A stretch of 11,125 bases of DNA from Scatomorpha merdigallinarum (GCA_018710885.1 DVJA01000064.1:1-11125); one strand, 5' to 3'. Counted from the first letter of the stretch, positions 1 to 6,824 are shown. Notes: generated from the sequence alone by a model not told the origin. Numbers and translations are program-made.

Positions 1-69
1 TTCTACAACCACGAGCGCATCCAGCTCAAAACTGGAGAGGCGCCGCTTGCGCAACGCCTCTCCCTCTAA
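1..69 (+). CDS. IS3-family transposase (OrfB), C-terminal fragment
   Basis: The window opens inside an open frame giving FYNHERIQLKTGEAPLAQRL, then S-L and a TAA stop at 67-69. The YNxERIQLK stretch is the conserved tail of the DDE integrase-core transposases of IS3-family (IS150-like) elements, just after the catalytic glutamate. Only 22 residues are visible, so the catalytic residues cannot be checked. The gene is cut by the window edge, not shown to be truncated in the genome. The family call rests on this short tail together with the matching element end that follows. Confidence 0.75.
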   Translation, partial: FYNHERIQLKTGEAPLAQRLSL

Positions 70-130
70 AACTCTTTAGCTCCTACACCAGGGCTCTTTT
101 TGTACTGTCCGTATATTCTGGGGCCGTTCA
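1..130 (+). mobile_element. right end of an IS3-family insertion sequence
   Basis: After the transposase stop there are about 60 bp of non-coding sequence ending in GGGGCCGTTCA at 120-130. Read from the outside on the minus strand the end begins TGAACGGCCCC and continues to CGGACAGTACAAAAA. This resembles IS150-group terminal repeats, which start with TG and carry a GGACAGT core. The left end and the target duplication lie outside the window, so the boundary at 130 is inferred from the terminal CA. The element stops 31 bp before the end of tmcAL. Confidence 0.6.
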
Positions 131-161
131 GCGTGATCCCCGGACTTTTCTTTTATAGCCG

Positions 162-1358
162 CTACAGTATAACCGGCGTCGCCCGCCAATCGGCGCCGCC
201 CCGCCGCTCAGCCTCGGCCGTGCAGCCCAGTACAAACAAGTCGTGAGCCGCCGCCGTGAGCTCAAAGCACTCACGCGCATCGTACGGCAGTTTCCTTCCG
301 GCGGCGCTCTTTGTTATGACGGGCACGCGGCTCCTGCCCTCTATGAGCCGGAGTATCTCGCGGCCCCTGACGCTCGCGGCCAGCAGGCGCGCATATGGCG
401 GCGTACCCTCGTTCATGCCGTCTTTGACCCCTGTGCAGGCGCACATGCACATACGCCTGAGCCGTGCCAGGGCGTAGCGCTTACTCTTGGCCGCAGCAAG
501 GACACCATCCAGCGTGGGCTCCTCCGTCGCGGCCAGCAGCCGGTTCTCGAGGCCCTCAGAGGCGTCAGGCAGCACAGCAAAGTCCTCCCGGCTCAACATG
601 CGCAGCCGCGACAGCAGCGCGCCCTCCAGACTGTGCATGAGCACCGGCCCCCTGCCCTGCGCACGCTCCCGCTCCAGCACGGCACGCGCCTCGCGCGGCA
701 TGAAACCAGAGGTGGCCTTTCCGGCGGCGGTGAGGGTGCGTATCTCGCTGGCAGAACGTATATGTCCCGTGGCGGCTCTGTCGTGCTGCGCGCCTCGGCG
801 TTCTATGGCCAGCGGGAGTATTCTGGAGCCCTGGTCGTATATGGCCTTGACGTACTCCACGCCCAGGATGTTGTTCGGCGAGGCTATTAGCGCGGCCTCC
901 TCGCCCACTACGTCCTCAAGCACTCGCTGCCTGGCCACGGCGTAGCTGTCACCGGACGCGGAACACTCTTCGCGTATCCTGGCGTTCACATCAGGGCGCA
1001 GCAGTGCCTCGGCCATGCGCTCAAGCGGCTCCACGCTGCCGCACTCGCTGCCGAAGGACAAGTAGTCCACGACGCCCAGGCTGTCCAAGAGTCCCACGCT
1101 CCCTCTGGCGAAGCCCTCTGCGCTCGAGAGCGCCCAGGGCAGCGGCAGCTCGAAGACCACGTCGGCCCCGCAGCGCACAGCGCACTCGGCCCGGGCGAAC
1201 TTCGACCACTGCGCCGCCTCTCCGCGCTGGACGAAGTCCCCGGACATACAGCACACTATGCCCGTGTCCTCACCCAGCCGGGCGCGCGTCTCGGCTATAT
1301 GCGACTCGTGCCCGTTGTGGAAGGGGTTATACTCCGCGACTATGCCGGCTATTTTCAT
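162..1358 (-). CDS. tmcAL: tRNA(Met) cytidine acetate ligase TmcAL (YlbM family)
   Basis: This cytoplasmic enzyme is known to use acetate and ATP, through acetyl-adenylate, to form N4-acetylcytidine at the wobble base of elongator tRNA-Met. The 398-residue length suits the family (about 400-415). The nucleotidyltransferase signature NPFHNGHE is at residues 11-18 (HxGH at 14-17). Further family blocks are SGDFVQRG (39-46), FELP (69-72), SFGSE (101-105), SPNNILGVEY (160-169) and SASEIR (202-207). The ATG start is preceded by GGAGG (1366-1370 on the plus strand) at 7 nt. The gene is divergent from ackA with its own promoter. An IS end lies 31 bp beyond the stop and no terminator hairpin is visible there. 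Confidence 0.93.
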   Translation of the reverse strand: MKIAGIVAEYNPFHNGHESHIAETRARLGEDTGIVCCMSGDFVQRGEAAQWSKFARAECAVRCGADVVFELPLPWALSSAEGFARGSVGLLDSLGVVDYLSFGSECGSVEPLERMAEALLRPDVNARIREECSASGDSYAVARQRVLEDVVGEEAALIASPNNILGVEYVKAIYDQGSRILPLAIERRGAQHDRAATGHIRSASEIRTLTAAGKATSGFMPREARAVLERERAQGRGPVLMHSLEGALLSRLRMLSREDFAVLPDASEGLENRLLAATEEPTLDGVLAAAKSKRYALARLRRMCMCACTGVKDGMNEGTPPYARLLAASVRGREILRLIEGRSRVPVITKSAAGRKLPYDARECFELTAAAHDLFVLGCTAEAERRGGADWRATPVIL

Positions 1359-1365
1359 GCGTAGT

Positions 1366-1370
1366 CCTCC
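1366..1370 (-). promoter_or_regulatory. ribosome binding site of tmcAL
   Basis: GGAGG on the minus strand, 7 nt before the ATG at 1358. It fixes this start, which gives the expected family N-terminus MKIAGIVAEYNPFHNGH. Confidence 0.75.
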
Positions 1371-1379
1371 AGAAAGCTC

Positions 1380-1408
1380 TTGCGTTTTTCCCTGTAACAG
1401 GATAGAAT
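1380..1408 (+). promoter_or_regulatory. candidate sigma-A promoter for ackA
   Basis: TTGCGT (1380-1385), a 17-bp spacer and TAGAAT (1403-1408) on the plus strand, leaving a leader of about 60 nt before ackA. The fit is moderate. A perfect TTGACA at 1447-1452 is too close to the ackA start to serve it. Expression was not tested. Confidence 0.4.
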
Positions 1409-1424
1409 AAAAGAGTATGTTCTA

Positions 1425-1453
1425 ATATTACTATCAGCAGCCCAATTTGACAA
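1425..1453 (-). promoter_or_regulatory. sigma-A promoter for tmcAL
   Basis: On the minus strand there is TTGTCA (1448-1453), a 17-bp spacer and TAATAT (1425-1430). This close match to the vegetative consensus would start transcription near 1418, about 60 nt before tmcAL. It overlaps the presumed leader of ackA, so the two divergent transcripts would overlap at their 5' ends. Confidence 0.55.
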
Positions 1454-1477
1454 TAGCAAAGAGAGGTAAGATAACAA

Positions 1478-2683
1478 ATGAAAGTATTGGTCATCAACGC
1501 AGGCAGTTCTTCGCTCAAGTATCAGCTCATCGACATGGAGAACGAACAGCTCCTTGCCAAGGGCCTGTGCGAGCGCATCGGTATAGACGGCCATCTCAAG
1601 CACACCCCGCTGGTTGGCGACAAGCCCGTCTTCAACGAGGACATCCCCCTGCCCAGCCACGCCGAGGCCATAGCCGCCGTCATAGACAAGCTCACCAGCG
1701 CCGAGTACGGCGTGGTCAACTCCATGAGCGAGATCGACGCCGTCGGCCACCGTGTCGTCCACGGCGGCGAGGCTTTTGCCAGCAGCGTCCTGATAACCGA
1801 CGAGGTCATGAAGGCCCTTGAGGACTGCACCCCCTTCGCCCCCCTGCACAACCCCGCCAACATCACCGGCATCAACGCCTGTGTCGAGGTCATGGGCAAG
1901 GACGTGCCCCAGGTCGGCGTGTTCGACACCGCCTTCCACCAGACCATGCCCGCCAAGGCCTATATGTACGCCCTGCCGTATGACTACTACACCAACGACG
2001 GCGTGCGCCGCTATGGCTTCCACGGCACCAGCCACCGCTATGTCTCCCAGCGCTGCGCCGAGCTCATGGGCAAGACCATTGAAGAGCTCAAGCTGATAAG
2101 CTGCCACATGGGCAACGGCTCCTCTATCTGCGCTATCATGAACGGCAAGAGCGTCGACACCTCCATGGGCTTCACCCCGCTGGTCGGCCTGCCGATGGGC
2201 ACTCGCGCCGGTGACGTGGACCCGGGCGCCCTGCAGTTCATCATGAACAAGTACAACATGGACATAGACACCATGCTGAACGTCCTCAACAAGAAGTCCG
2301 GCGTGCTGGGCATCTCCGGCGTCAGCAGCGACTTCCGTGACCTCGAGGCCGCCGCAAACGAGGGCAACGAGCGTGCCAAACTCGCCCTCGACATGTTCGA
2401 CTACTCCGTCGCCAAGGTCGTCGGCAGCTACGCCGCCGCCATGAACGGCGTTGACGCCGTTATCTTCACCGCTGGTGTCGGCGAGAACGCCCCCGGTACC
2501 CGCGCCGGTATCTGCCAGTACCTCGGCTTCCTCGGCGCCGAGCTCGACGAAGAAGCCAACGCCCAGCGCGGCGACGACCGCTGCATAAGCAAGGCCGGCA
2601 GCAAGGTCCAGCTCTGGGTCATACCCACCAACGAGGAGCTCGTCATCGCCCGCGACACCCGCGACATTGTCTCTGCCCTCTAA
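1478..2683 (+). CDS. ackA: acetate kinase
   Basis: Acetate kinase interconverts acetyl phosphate + ADP and acetate + ATP, the ATP-forming last step of acetate fermentation in the cytoplasm. The 401 residues match the family from end to end. NAGSSSLKYQ (7-16) includes Asn7. GHRVVHGGE (90-98) includes Arg92, and FDTAFHQTMP (149-158) the catalytic Asp150. RRYGFHGTSH (177-186) includes His182, CHMGNGSS is at 209-216, GTRAGDVDPG (241-250) includes Arg243, and the C-terminal NEE is at 385-387. All expected active-site residues are present. GAGAGG at 1461-1466 is the ribosome site. The usual partner pta is not in the window, and a terminator follows directly, so ackA is a single-gene unit here. Confidence 0.97.
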   Translation: MKVLVINAGSSSLKYQLIDMENEQLLAKGLCERIGIDGHLKHTPLVGDKPVFNEDIPLPSHAEAIAAVIDKLTSAEYGVVNSMSEIDAVGHRVVHGGEAFASSVLITDEVMKALEDCTPFAPLHNPANITGINACVEVMGKDVPQVGVFDTAFHQTMPAKAYMYALPYDYYTNDGVRRYGFHGTSHRYVSQRCAELMGKTIEELKLISCHMGNGSSICAIMNGKSVDTSMGFTPLVGLPMGTRAGDVDPGALQFIMNKYNMDIDTMLNVLNKKSGVLGISGVSSDFRDLEAAANEGNERAKLALDMFDYSVAKVVGSYAAAMNGVDAVIFTAGVGENAPGTRAGICQYLGFLGAELDEEANAQRGDDRCISKAGSKVQLWVIPTNEELVIARDTRDIVSAL

Positions 2684-2693
2684 TTACAAACGT

Positions 2694-2726
2694 AAAAAGC
2701 GCCGTCCGACTGGGCGGCGCTTTTTT
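2694..2726. terminator. bidirectional rho-independent terminator
   Basis: The hairpin pairs AAAAAGCGCCGTCC with GGGCGGCGCTTTTTT around a short loop (one G-T wobble). It has a T run on the plus side and, through the A run, one on the minus side. It lies 10 bp after ackA and 8 bp after the facing lipoprotein gene, so it can serve both. Confidence 0.9.
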
Positions 2727-2734
2727 GCTATCTT

Positions 2735-3271
2735 TTAGTATTCGCTTGCATTGTACGGGCAGGCCTCGTCTGCTCCGCGGCCGCCCATCGTTATCATGAG
2801 GTTGTGCTGCGTGCCGTCCGCGGCGGTAAAGCTCATGCCATAGGTGGTCATGCTGCCGTAAAACTGGATGGACAGCACCATTGGTTCCTCCGGCGTCAGC
2901 TCGTCGAGGGTGCAAAAAACCTCGCCCGGGATAAAAACACCCTCTTCGTCCATGTCCATTGTATAAAAGCTCACGTCCGCAAGCGTTTCCTTCGGCGCTA
3001 TAAGGAGCGTGGTGCCCTCGTCGTATTTGTACTCGTGCCAGGTCTCATATGGCTCCATCGCCGCCGCGTAGGCGTCGCCTAGCGTGAACCACTCGTACTC
3101 GTTCGTGAGGTAGGAGTACGGTTCGTCGGGTATCTCGACGGCCGGCCCTGTTTGCTCCGGAGCCGCACTGGGCTCCATGCTGGGTACCGGCGTAGGCTCC
3201 GCTCCCTCCTGCCCGCACCCTGCGCAGAGCAGCAGCGCAAAGGCCAGCGCGAAAATGGCGGTACGTCTCAC
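2735..3271 (-). CDS. putative lipoprotein, paralogue of the one at 10111-10839
   Basis: A 178-residue exported protein of unknown function. A basic start and hydrophobic stretch (residues 5-18) end in CAGC with Cys19 as the likely lipidated residue, although Cys at -3 is unusual for a lipobox. A Pro/Glu/Ser/Ala-rich linker (20-48) precedes a compact domain (about 60-165). That domain aligns with the second lipoprotein of the window: FT.G.A at 62-67, YET.HE at 75-80, TL..L at 121-125, EP.V at 129-132 and YG.S.T.AD at 144-152. The GTG start has AGGGGGAG just upstream. The gene is about 83 bp after the broken small gene and faces ackA across a shared terminator. Confidence 0.8.
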   Translation of the reverse strand: MRRTAIFALAFALLLCAGCGQEGAEPTPVPSMEPSAAPEQTGPAVEIPDEPYSYLTNEYEWFTLGDAYAAAMEPYETWHEYKYDEGTTLLIAPKETLADVSFYTMDMDEEGVFIPGEVFCTLDELTPEEPMVLSIQFYGSMTTYGMSFTAADGTQHNLMITMGGRGADEACPYNASEY

Positions 3272-3354
3272 TGTGCACTCCCCCTTTCGGATTTGAACTT
3301 AGGACGCACAGCGCCCGGCGCATGTTCCCTCCAAATCCGGCGCATGGCAAGCAA

Positions 3355-3586
3355 TTACATCAGGTCAGGGCAACTACTTTCCAGGCCTACGTATACGCGG
3401 TACGAAACGCTGCAATCCGGGTTTTCGCCGGCGGCGGCACATGCCGCTGCGGCGGCTTGCGTGCCCCGTGTACTGCGTCCTGACGCTATAGGGTATACCC
3501 GCCGAAACCAGCGCATCCGTGCATCTGCCGTACAGCGCCGCATCGAAGGTGATGAGCAGCTCCGCGCGGTTGAAGATAGTCAGCAT
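3355..3586 (-). pseudogene. small hypothetical gene broken by a +1 frameshift
   Basis: From an ATG at 3586 with AAGGGG at 3594-3599, the frame reads MLTIFNRAELLITFDAALYG and on to about residue 41 (SVRTQYTG). It then turns into arginine-rich nonsense and stops at 3374. The next frame supplies a sensible tail, VSYRVYVGLESSCPDLM, ending at 3355. Dropping one G from the GGGG run at 3464-3467 joins the halves into 76 residues. From memory, this matches a small Clostridia protein family that begins with a 'TIFNR' strand and ends with a 'Y.IYV' strand, with no known function. The gene lies 18 nt after its upstream neighbour and so is probably part of the same operon. Assembly error, true pseudogene or slippage cannot be told apart here. 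Confidence 0.6.
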
Positions 3587-3604
3587 GTGTATTCCCCTTT
3601 CGCC

Positions 3605-4141
3605 TCACATAACCCCCAAGCCGATGTCGTAGAAATACGTCACATACACGAGCACATCGCCGAACTGCTCTTTATATAGCAGTGACTCGTTAGTAATCGG
3701 ATACTGGTAGTCCGTGTAGATGCCATAGGTCAGCAAATCCATGCCGCGCTGCACCATCATTTGGCGCACAAATTCTATGACGCGGCTGCCATCGGCACGG
3801 TTGATATACGTCATGTTTTCCATCTCGGTGTAGCCCTCGAGCTGTTTGAGCTCCCCGGATGCGAGGTCGTATGTACAGTACACCACCGGTTTGCGCACGC
3901 TAAAGAGCCCTCTCGGCCAGGTGTCCACTAGCGAAAGCATCTGCGCCTCTTCATCGTAGAGCACGTAGATTCTGCCGCTCTCCTGATAATAGTCTCCCTC
4001 ATAGAGCACCTCGCCGCTCAACCCACGCGCCCAAAAGCGTAACTGTATGGGCGCGAAGGCGTATATAAGCAGCGAGAGCACAGCCAGCGCGGCGAGCACC
4101 CATACCCAGCGATGCAGTATGCGTTTTGTCTTATCCGGCAC
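3605..4141 (-). CDS. single-pass membrane protein of unknown function
   Basis: 178 residues. A short basic cytoplasmic start (MPDKTKRILHR) leads into one transmembrane helix (about 12-31). An outer domain of about 145 residues follows, rich in Tyr and alternating hydrophobic residues (for example YYQESGRIYVLYDEE at 51-65), so probably beta-rich. There is no lipobox or signal-peptidase site. The GTG start is preceded by GGGGGAGG. It sits 24 nt after the two-TM gene and 18 nt before the broken small gene in one minus-strand run. I recognise no family. A role as an envelope protein is inference only. Confidence 0.75.
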   Translation of the reverse strand: MPDKTKRILHRWVWVLAALAVLSLLIYAFAPIQLRFWARGLSGEVLYEGDYYQESGRIYVLYDEEAQMLSLVDTWPRGLFSVRKPVVYCTYDLASGELKQLEGYTEMENMTYINRADGSRVIEFVRQMMVQRGMDLLTYGIYTDYQYPITNESLLYKEQFGDVLVYVTYFYDIGLGVM

Positions 4142-4165
4142 GCCGCCTCCCCCTTTGTCATGCGC

Positions 4166-4726
4166 TCAATTTTCACCATCCTGCCTATGCACAGTTATCT
4201 TCCATCTGCCGTTCATCAGGGCTTTCATCAGATCCTCTTCGGGATTGTCGCGGGAACGTAACAGATCCGGCCTCAGAACCAGCTCACTGTCGCTCGGCAT
4301 ACTGTAGCTAAAGCTCAACTGCACGTCTGATTTACCTTCATCTCTGTCCAGCCAAATCGTCATGGGCAGGCCGTCCTGAGCAGAATACGTACCAATATGC
4401 GCAGAATACGTCTCCCCGTCTATAACCACCTGCATTGTGTAATAAAAAATTGCAGTACCACTTGTCCGGCCGGAGACGTCTATGGTTATGCTCCCGTCGT
4501 CCGACGCCCAGTATGTATACGGCTGACGGTATGGCATGCGCGACTCCTTCTGATCCAGACTGACATATCTAATATTCAGGACGAGCGCAAAGCACGCAGT
4601 CAGCAAAAGCACAACACCGGCCATTTTCACAAGTTCAGACAGCCGTCGCTTTCGCTTTATCAGATATAACAGCACCGCCGAAAATATTGCGACGGCAAAC
4701 ATGTACCAGTAAAAACCGTATACCAC
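4166..4726 (-). CDS. two-TM membrane protein of unknown function
   Basis: 186 residues from a GTG at 4726, chosen because GGAGG (4734-4738) lies 7 nt upstream. The open frame continues to a GTG at 4744, but that start would place the ribosome site inside the gene. Two hydrophobic segments (about 3-23 and 34-52) are separated by a very basic loop, KRKRR (24-28), which should be cytoplasmic. The remaining 130 residues would then be outside the cell and look beta-rich (SITIDVSGRTSGTAIFYYT). The gene is more AT-rich than the housekeeping genes. It lies 36 nt after the paralogue pair in the same direction. No family recognised. Confidence 0.72.
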   Translation of the reverse strand: MVYGFYWYMFAVAIFSAVLLYLIKRKRRLSELVKMAGVVLLLTACFALVLNIRYVSLDQKESRMPYRQPYTYWASDDGSITIDVSGRTSGTAIFYYTMQVVIDGETYSAHIGTYSAQDGLPMTIWLDRDEGKSDVQLSFSYSMPSDSELVLRPDLLRSRDNPEEDLMKALMNGRWKITVHRQDGEN

Positions 4727-4762
4727 AGCAGTTCCTCCCTGCACACGCCGGGCAGGTGCGGT

Positions 4763-5236
4763 TCAATCCAGCAAATCAGCGTATTTGTCCCCCACGTATT
4801 CGTAGCGGCCGCCGTGCGGGTCGAACTCATAGCCCGTGGCCGGGTCGGTTGCAAAGACGCATATATACCGCCCGTCATAGGTACGGCTCGGCCCGGCACA
4901 GTCCACACCCTCGAGCTCCGGGTGCTCCGAAACTATGATACGGGCCGAGCCGTTAAAAGTGTAGTTCGGCAGATTGTACACATAGGCGCAGACAAAGACG
5001 GCAAGGGCGGCGCCCCAAATTGCAACGGCCGCTTTCTTCCTGCCCGGGCTCTTCCACTTCACGGCCAGTGTCACCGGCGAGAGTATGATAAAAAAGGCAA
5101 AGACCCGCCGCCAGGCGCTAGATATAACTCCGGCGTAGAGGAAGTGTTCTATCAGGTTAAAGAGTACAAACGACAGTACCAGCCCGGCACAGGATATTAT
5201 TATGTATCGTCTTTGTCTGCGTTTTGTGGCATCCAC
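4763..5236 (-). CDS. three-TM envelope protein, tandem paralogue B
   Basis: 157 residues from a GTG at 5236. This start was chosen by analogy with the upstream paralogue: GGTAGG lies 8 nt before it, as AGGAGG does there. A GTG at 5245 is the alternative. A very basic start (TKRRQRR, 4-10) is followed by hydrophobic segments at about 11-31, 44-62 and 70-88. An outer domain begins LPNYT (89-93), holds HPELEG (105-110), GRYICVF (122-128) and FDP (138-140), and ends in acidic KYADLLD. Length, topology and the LPxYT...P.LE...Y...F...DP pattern match the gene just upstream. The tail faintly resembles a PepSY-type fold, which I cannot confirm. Function unknown. Confidence 0.75.
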   Translation of the reverse strand: MDATKRRQRRYIIISCAGLVLSFVLFNLIEHFLYAGVISSAWRRVFAFFIILSPVTLAVKWKSPGRKKAAVAIWGAALAVFVCAYVYNLPNYTFNGSARIIVSEHPELEGVDCAGPSRTYDGRYICVFATDPATGYEFDPHGGRYEYVGDKYADLLD

Positions 5237-5253
5237 ACAGCGCACCTACCCGT

Positions 5254-5730
5254 TCAGTAGTTTTCCCCGTACCATAATAAGACATTGTCTTCTTCAAAGT
5301 AATCGAGTGTATCCGGGTCGACTATAAAGTTGCGGCACTGGTCGCCGTCGTCGAAGGTGATTATATATTTCCCAACCGAGGTGAGTGCTTCATACTGGTT
5401 CCCCATGAGCGCGGCGCTCTCCAGTCCGGGTACATTCTCGCGCAGCATTTCAGCCGCCCGAGGCCGCGTGTAACCCGGTAACTCGAAAGCAAACGCAAGA
5501 ATTGCCACCAGTCCGACGACGGCCATCGGCACGGATATCGCGTATTTGCTCCTGACAAAATACATATAGTACGCGCCTTCCAGCAAAATCAGCGACGTGA
5601 AAAATATCGCCAGTTTCCACCAGGCCACAGCGCCCTCATAGAGATATGGCACCAGCTTTATCAGAGGAAGGCAAATCAAAAGCGAGATTATTGCCATCCC
5701 CATTGAGATTTTGCTGTTCCTTGCCTCCAT
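5254..5730 (-). CDS. three-TM envelope protein, tandem paralogue A
   Basis: 158 residues from an ATG at 5730, which has AGGAGG (5739-5744) at 8 nt. An in-frame GTG at 5739 overlaps that site and is rejected. Hydrophobic segments lie at about 11-30, 38-58 and 64-84. A soluble domain follows, starting ELPGYT (83-88) with PRAAEMLRENVPGLES as a likely helix, then KYIITF (121-126) and IVDPDTLDYF (136-145). It pairs with the next gene, 17 nt downstream, as a diverged tandem duplicate. The helix-plus-strand tail is only reminiscent of PepSY-like domains. No enzyme motif is visible. It is 47 nt after the 294-residue secreted protein with no hairpin between, so co-transcription is possible. Confidence 0.77.
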   Translation of the reverse strand: MEARNSKISMGMAIISLLICLPLIKLVPYLYEGAVAWWKLAIFFTSLILLEGAYYMYFVRSKYAISVPMAVVGLVAILAFAFELPGYTRPRAAEMLRENVPGLESAALMGNQYEALTSVGKYIITFDDGDQCRNFIVDPDTLDYFEEDNVLLWYGENY

Positions 5731-5738
5731 GTCACGCA

Positions 5739-5744
5739 CCTCCT
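5739..5744 (-). promoter_or_regulatory. ribosome binding site deciding the start of paralogue A
   Basis: AGGAGG on the minus strand, 8 nt before the ATG at 5730. Because the longer GTG start at 5739 sits within this site, the ATG is the likely start. The corresponding GGTAGG before paralogue B is at the same distance from a GTG. Confidence 0.7.
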
Positions 5745-5777
5745 ATTGGATGGGGATAAAAAGTTCTGTTGTTATTG

Positions 5778-6662
5778 TTAGTCTAACCTAATATCTGCCG
5801 TTGCTCCAAATGTCATAAAATGGCTTGGGGCATCATCCATAATTTGTAGGATTTCATTGGTAAAAGCCAAATACGGATTACCAGGGCTCCTCAAGTACAT
5901 AAAAAATGTGGCATTTACAACCAAATCCCATATCATGGTTCGGTTTCTTTCTCTCGTATACGTTGACATAGCTCTGTTGTATGATGCACTATAATCGCGC
6001 GATATAGTAACATTAGTGTGAAAAACGTGACCGTATCGGCTGGCTATATCTTCCATAACATGCACATAGTTTACAGATCTCGGGTTACCATAAGGCTGCA
6101 CGAAGTCATTCTCATTAAAGTATTCAATACCGCTCTGAGAGGCATGGGAATCATAGGAATAAAATCCGTCCGCTGTGATATAGTTGCCATAGTCCCAAAC
6201 TGTCGAAAGGATGTTGTGCTCATTGAAGAGAAACGCCGGGGTAGTCAGCCAGGTATAAGTTGTTGCAAGATCATACGTGGAGCCATTATTAATAATAGTC
6301 AGATAAATTCTCATCCAACTTGTTGTTTCTGTCACTGGATTTGCTGCAAGCTGCGGAGTTGATATATATGCTTGATATGCGGCCTTGGTAGTTTTTGTGG
6401 CTGTAGCATTACCCTTCTCGTCTACTACATATTGTATGTAAACTTCCTCCGTCGAGACAATTTGCTCATCATCTACTTCCATGTCCCAAACCTTCTGAGG
6501 GTCGAGTTTATCAACCACATCTATTGGTAAGCCATAGACTTCAGATACATGTTGTTTTACTTCCTCAAAGCTCTTTACCACCACAGCTTCATCCGCAAAC
6601 GCTATCGTCCCCATTGACAGGCAGAGGGCTATGACCAGCAGCAGGCTCATTGCTTTCTTCAT
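5778..6662 (-). CDS. secreted protein of unknown function
   Basis: 294 residues. A classical signal peptide (MKK, hydrophobic core 5-20) has a likely cleavage after AFA (residues 21-23), giving a mature extracellular protein with no membrane anchor. There is a helical acidic N-terminal part (30-75). A central segment, SWMRIYLTIINN...YDLATTYTWLTTPAFLF (115-146), is the best landmark: I remember similar 'W(L)xxPxF' strands in uncharacterised secreted Firmicute proteins but cannot name a family. The rest is Tyr/Asn-rich with no protease, hydrolase or Cys-pair motif. The coding DNA is visibly more AT-rich than ackA or pit. The ribosome site is weak. It is divergent from the padR operon. Confidence 0.8.
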   Translation of the reverse strand: MKKAMSLLLVIALCLSMGTIAFADEAVVVKSFEEVKQHVSEVYGLPIDVVDKLDPQKVWDMEVDDEQIVSTEEVYIQYVVDEKGNATATKTTKAAYQAYISTPQLAANPVTETTSWMRIYLTIINNGSTYDLATTYTWLTTPAFLFNEHNILSTVWDYGNYITADGFYSYDSHASQSGIEYFNENDFVQPYGNPRSVNYVHVMEDIASRYGHVFHTNVTISRDYSASYNRAMSTYTRERNRTMIWDLVVNATFFMYLRSPGNPYLAFTNEILQIMDDAPSHFMTFGATADIRLD

Positions 6663-6718
6663 TTCTTTTTCTACTTTCTCATTTTACCATTTAAAGCGTT
6701 ATCTGTCTAAATAATTTT

Positions 6719-6733
6719 TCAAATTGCACCCAT
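6719..6733 (-). other. possible four-codon leader ORF (MGAI)
   Basis: In the leader of the secreted-protein gene, AAAGAGGTGAT (around 6742-6750) is a better ribosome site than the one before the real start. It is followed 7-10 nt later by ATG GGT GCA ATT TGA. Such an arrangement could be a translated micro-ORF or a relic of an older start. The sequence alone cannot decide, and chance is possible in AT-rich DNA. Confidence 0.2.
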
Positions 6734-6774
6734 ATTTACCATCACCTCTTTGTTGATTTTTCTTTGTATATATC

Positions 6775-6803
6775 ACATTACTATATAACATGTCGTTTGT
6801 CAA
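6775..6803 (-). promoter_or_regulatory. sigma-A promoter for the secreted-protein operon
   Basis: Minus strand TTGACA (6798-6803), a 17-bp spacer and TAATGT (6775-6780). The start would be near 6768, giving a leader of about 105 nt. The spacer contains the palindrome ACATGT (6788-6793). The -35 element overlaps that of a plus-strand promoter facing the other way. Confidence 0.55.
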
Positions 6804-6824
6804 TAACAAAAATCCGCATATAAA
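6797..6824 (+). promoter_or_regulatory. candidate promoter for the padR operon
   Basis: Plus strand TTGTCA (6797-6802), a 16-bp spacer and TATAAA (6819-6824), about 130 nt before padR. A second candidate closer to the gene is TTACAT (6852-6857), 16 bp, TATAGT (6874-6879). That one would place the inverted repeat at 6864-6897 across the core promoter. I cannot choose between them from sequence. Confidence 0.35.

Noticed and set aside
243..945. Long plus-strand ORFs opposite tmcAL
   Set aside because: Arg/Ser/Ala-rich shadow translations without ribosome sites; tmcAL carries every family motif.
1447..1475. TTGACA with GATAAC as an ackA promoter
   Set aside because: Transcription would begin at or after the ackA start codon. 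The same bases serve the minus-strand tmcAL promoter better.
1355..2107. 250-codon minus-strand ORF opposite ackA
   Set aside because: It is the mirror of a GC-rich conserved gene. Its protein is repetitive Gly/Val/Asp/His with no start signal, while ackA matches its family over its full length.
3283..3310. tRNA T-loop-like TTCAAATCC on the minus strand before the lipoprotein
   Set aside because: The flanks do not pair as a T stem and no anticodon or acceptor arms are found.
3045..3323. Minus-strand ORF from an ATG at 3323 with a good GGAGGG site
   Set aside because: After the first 15 residues it is an Arg/Ala/Gly shadow of the lipoprotein, which has a signal peptide and a paralogue. The ribosome site may be chance or a relic.
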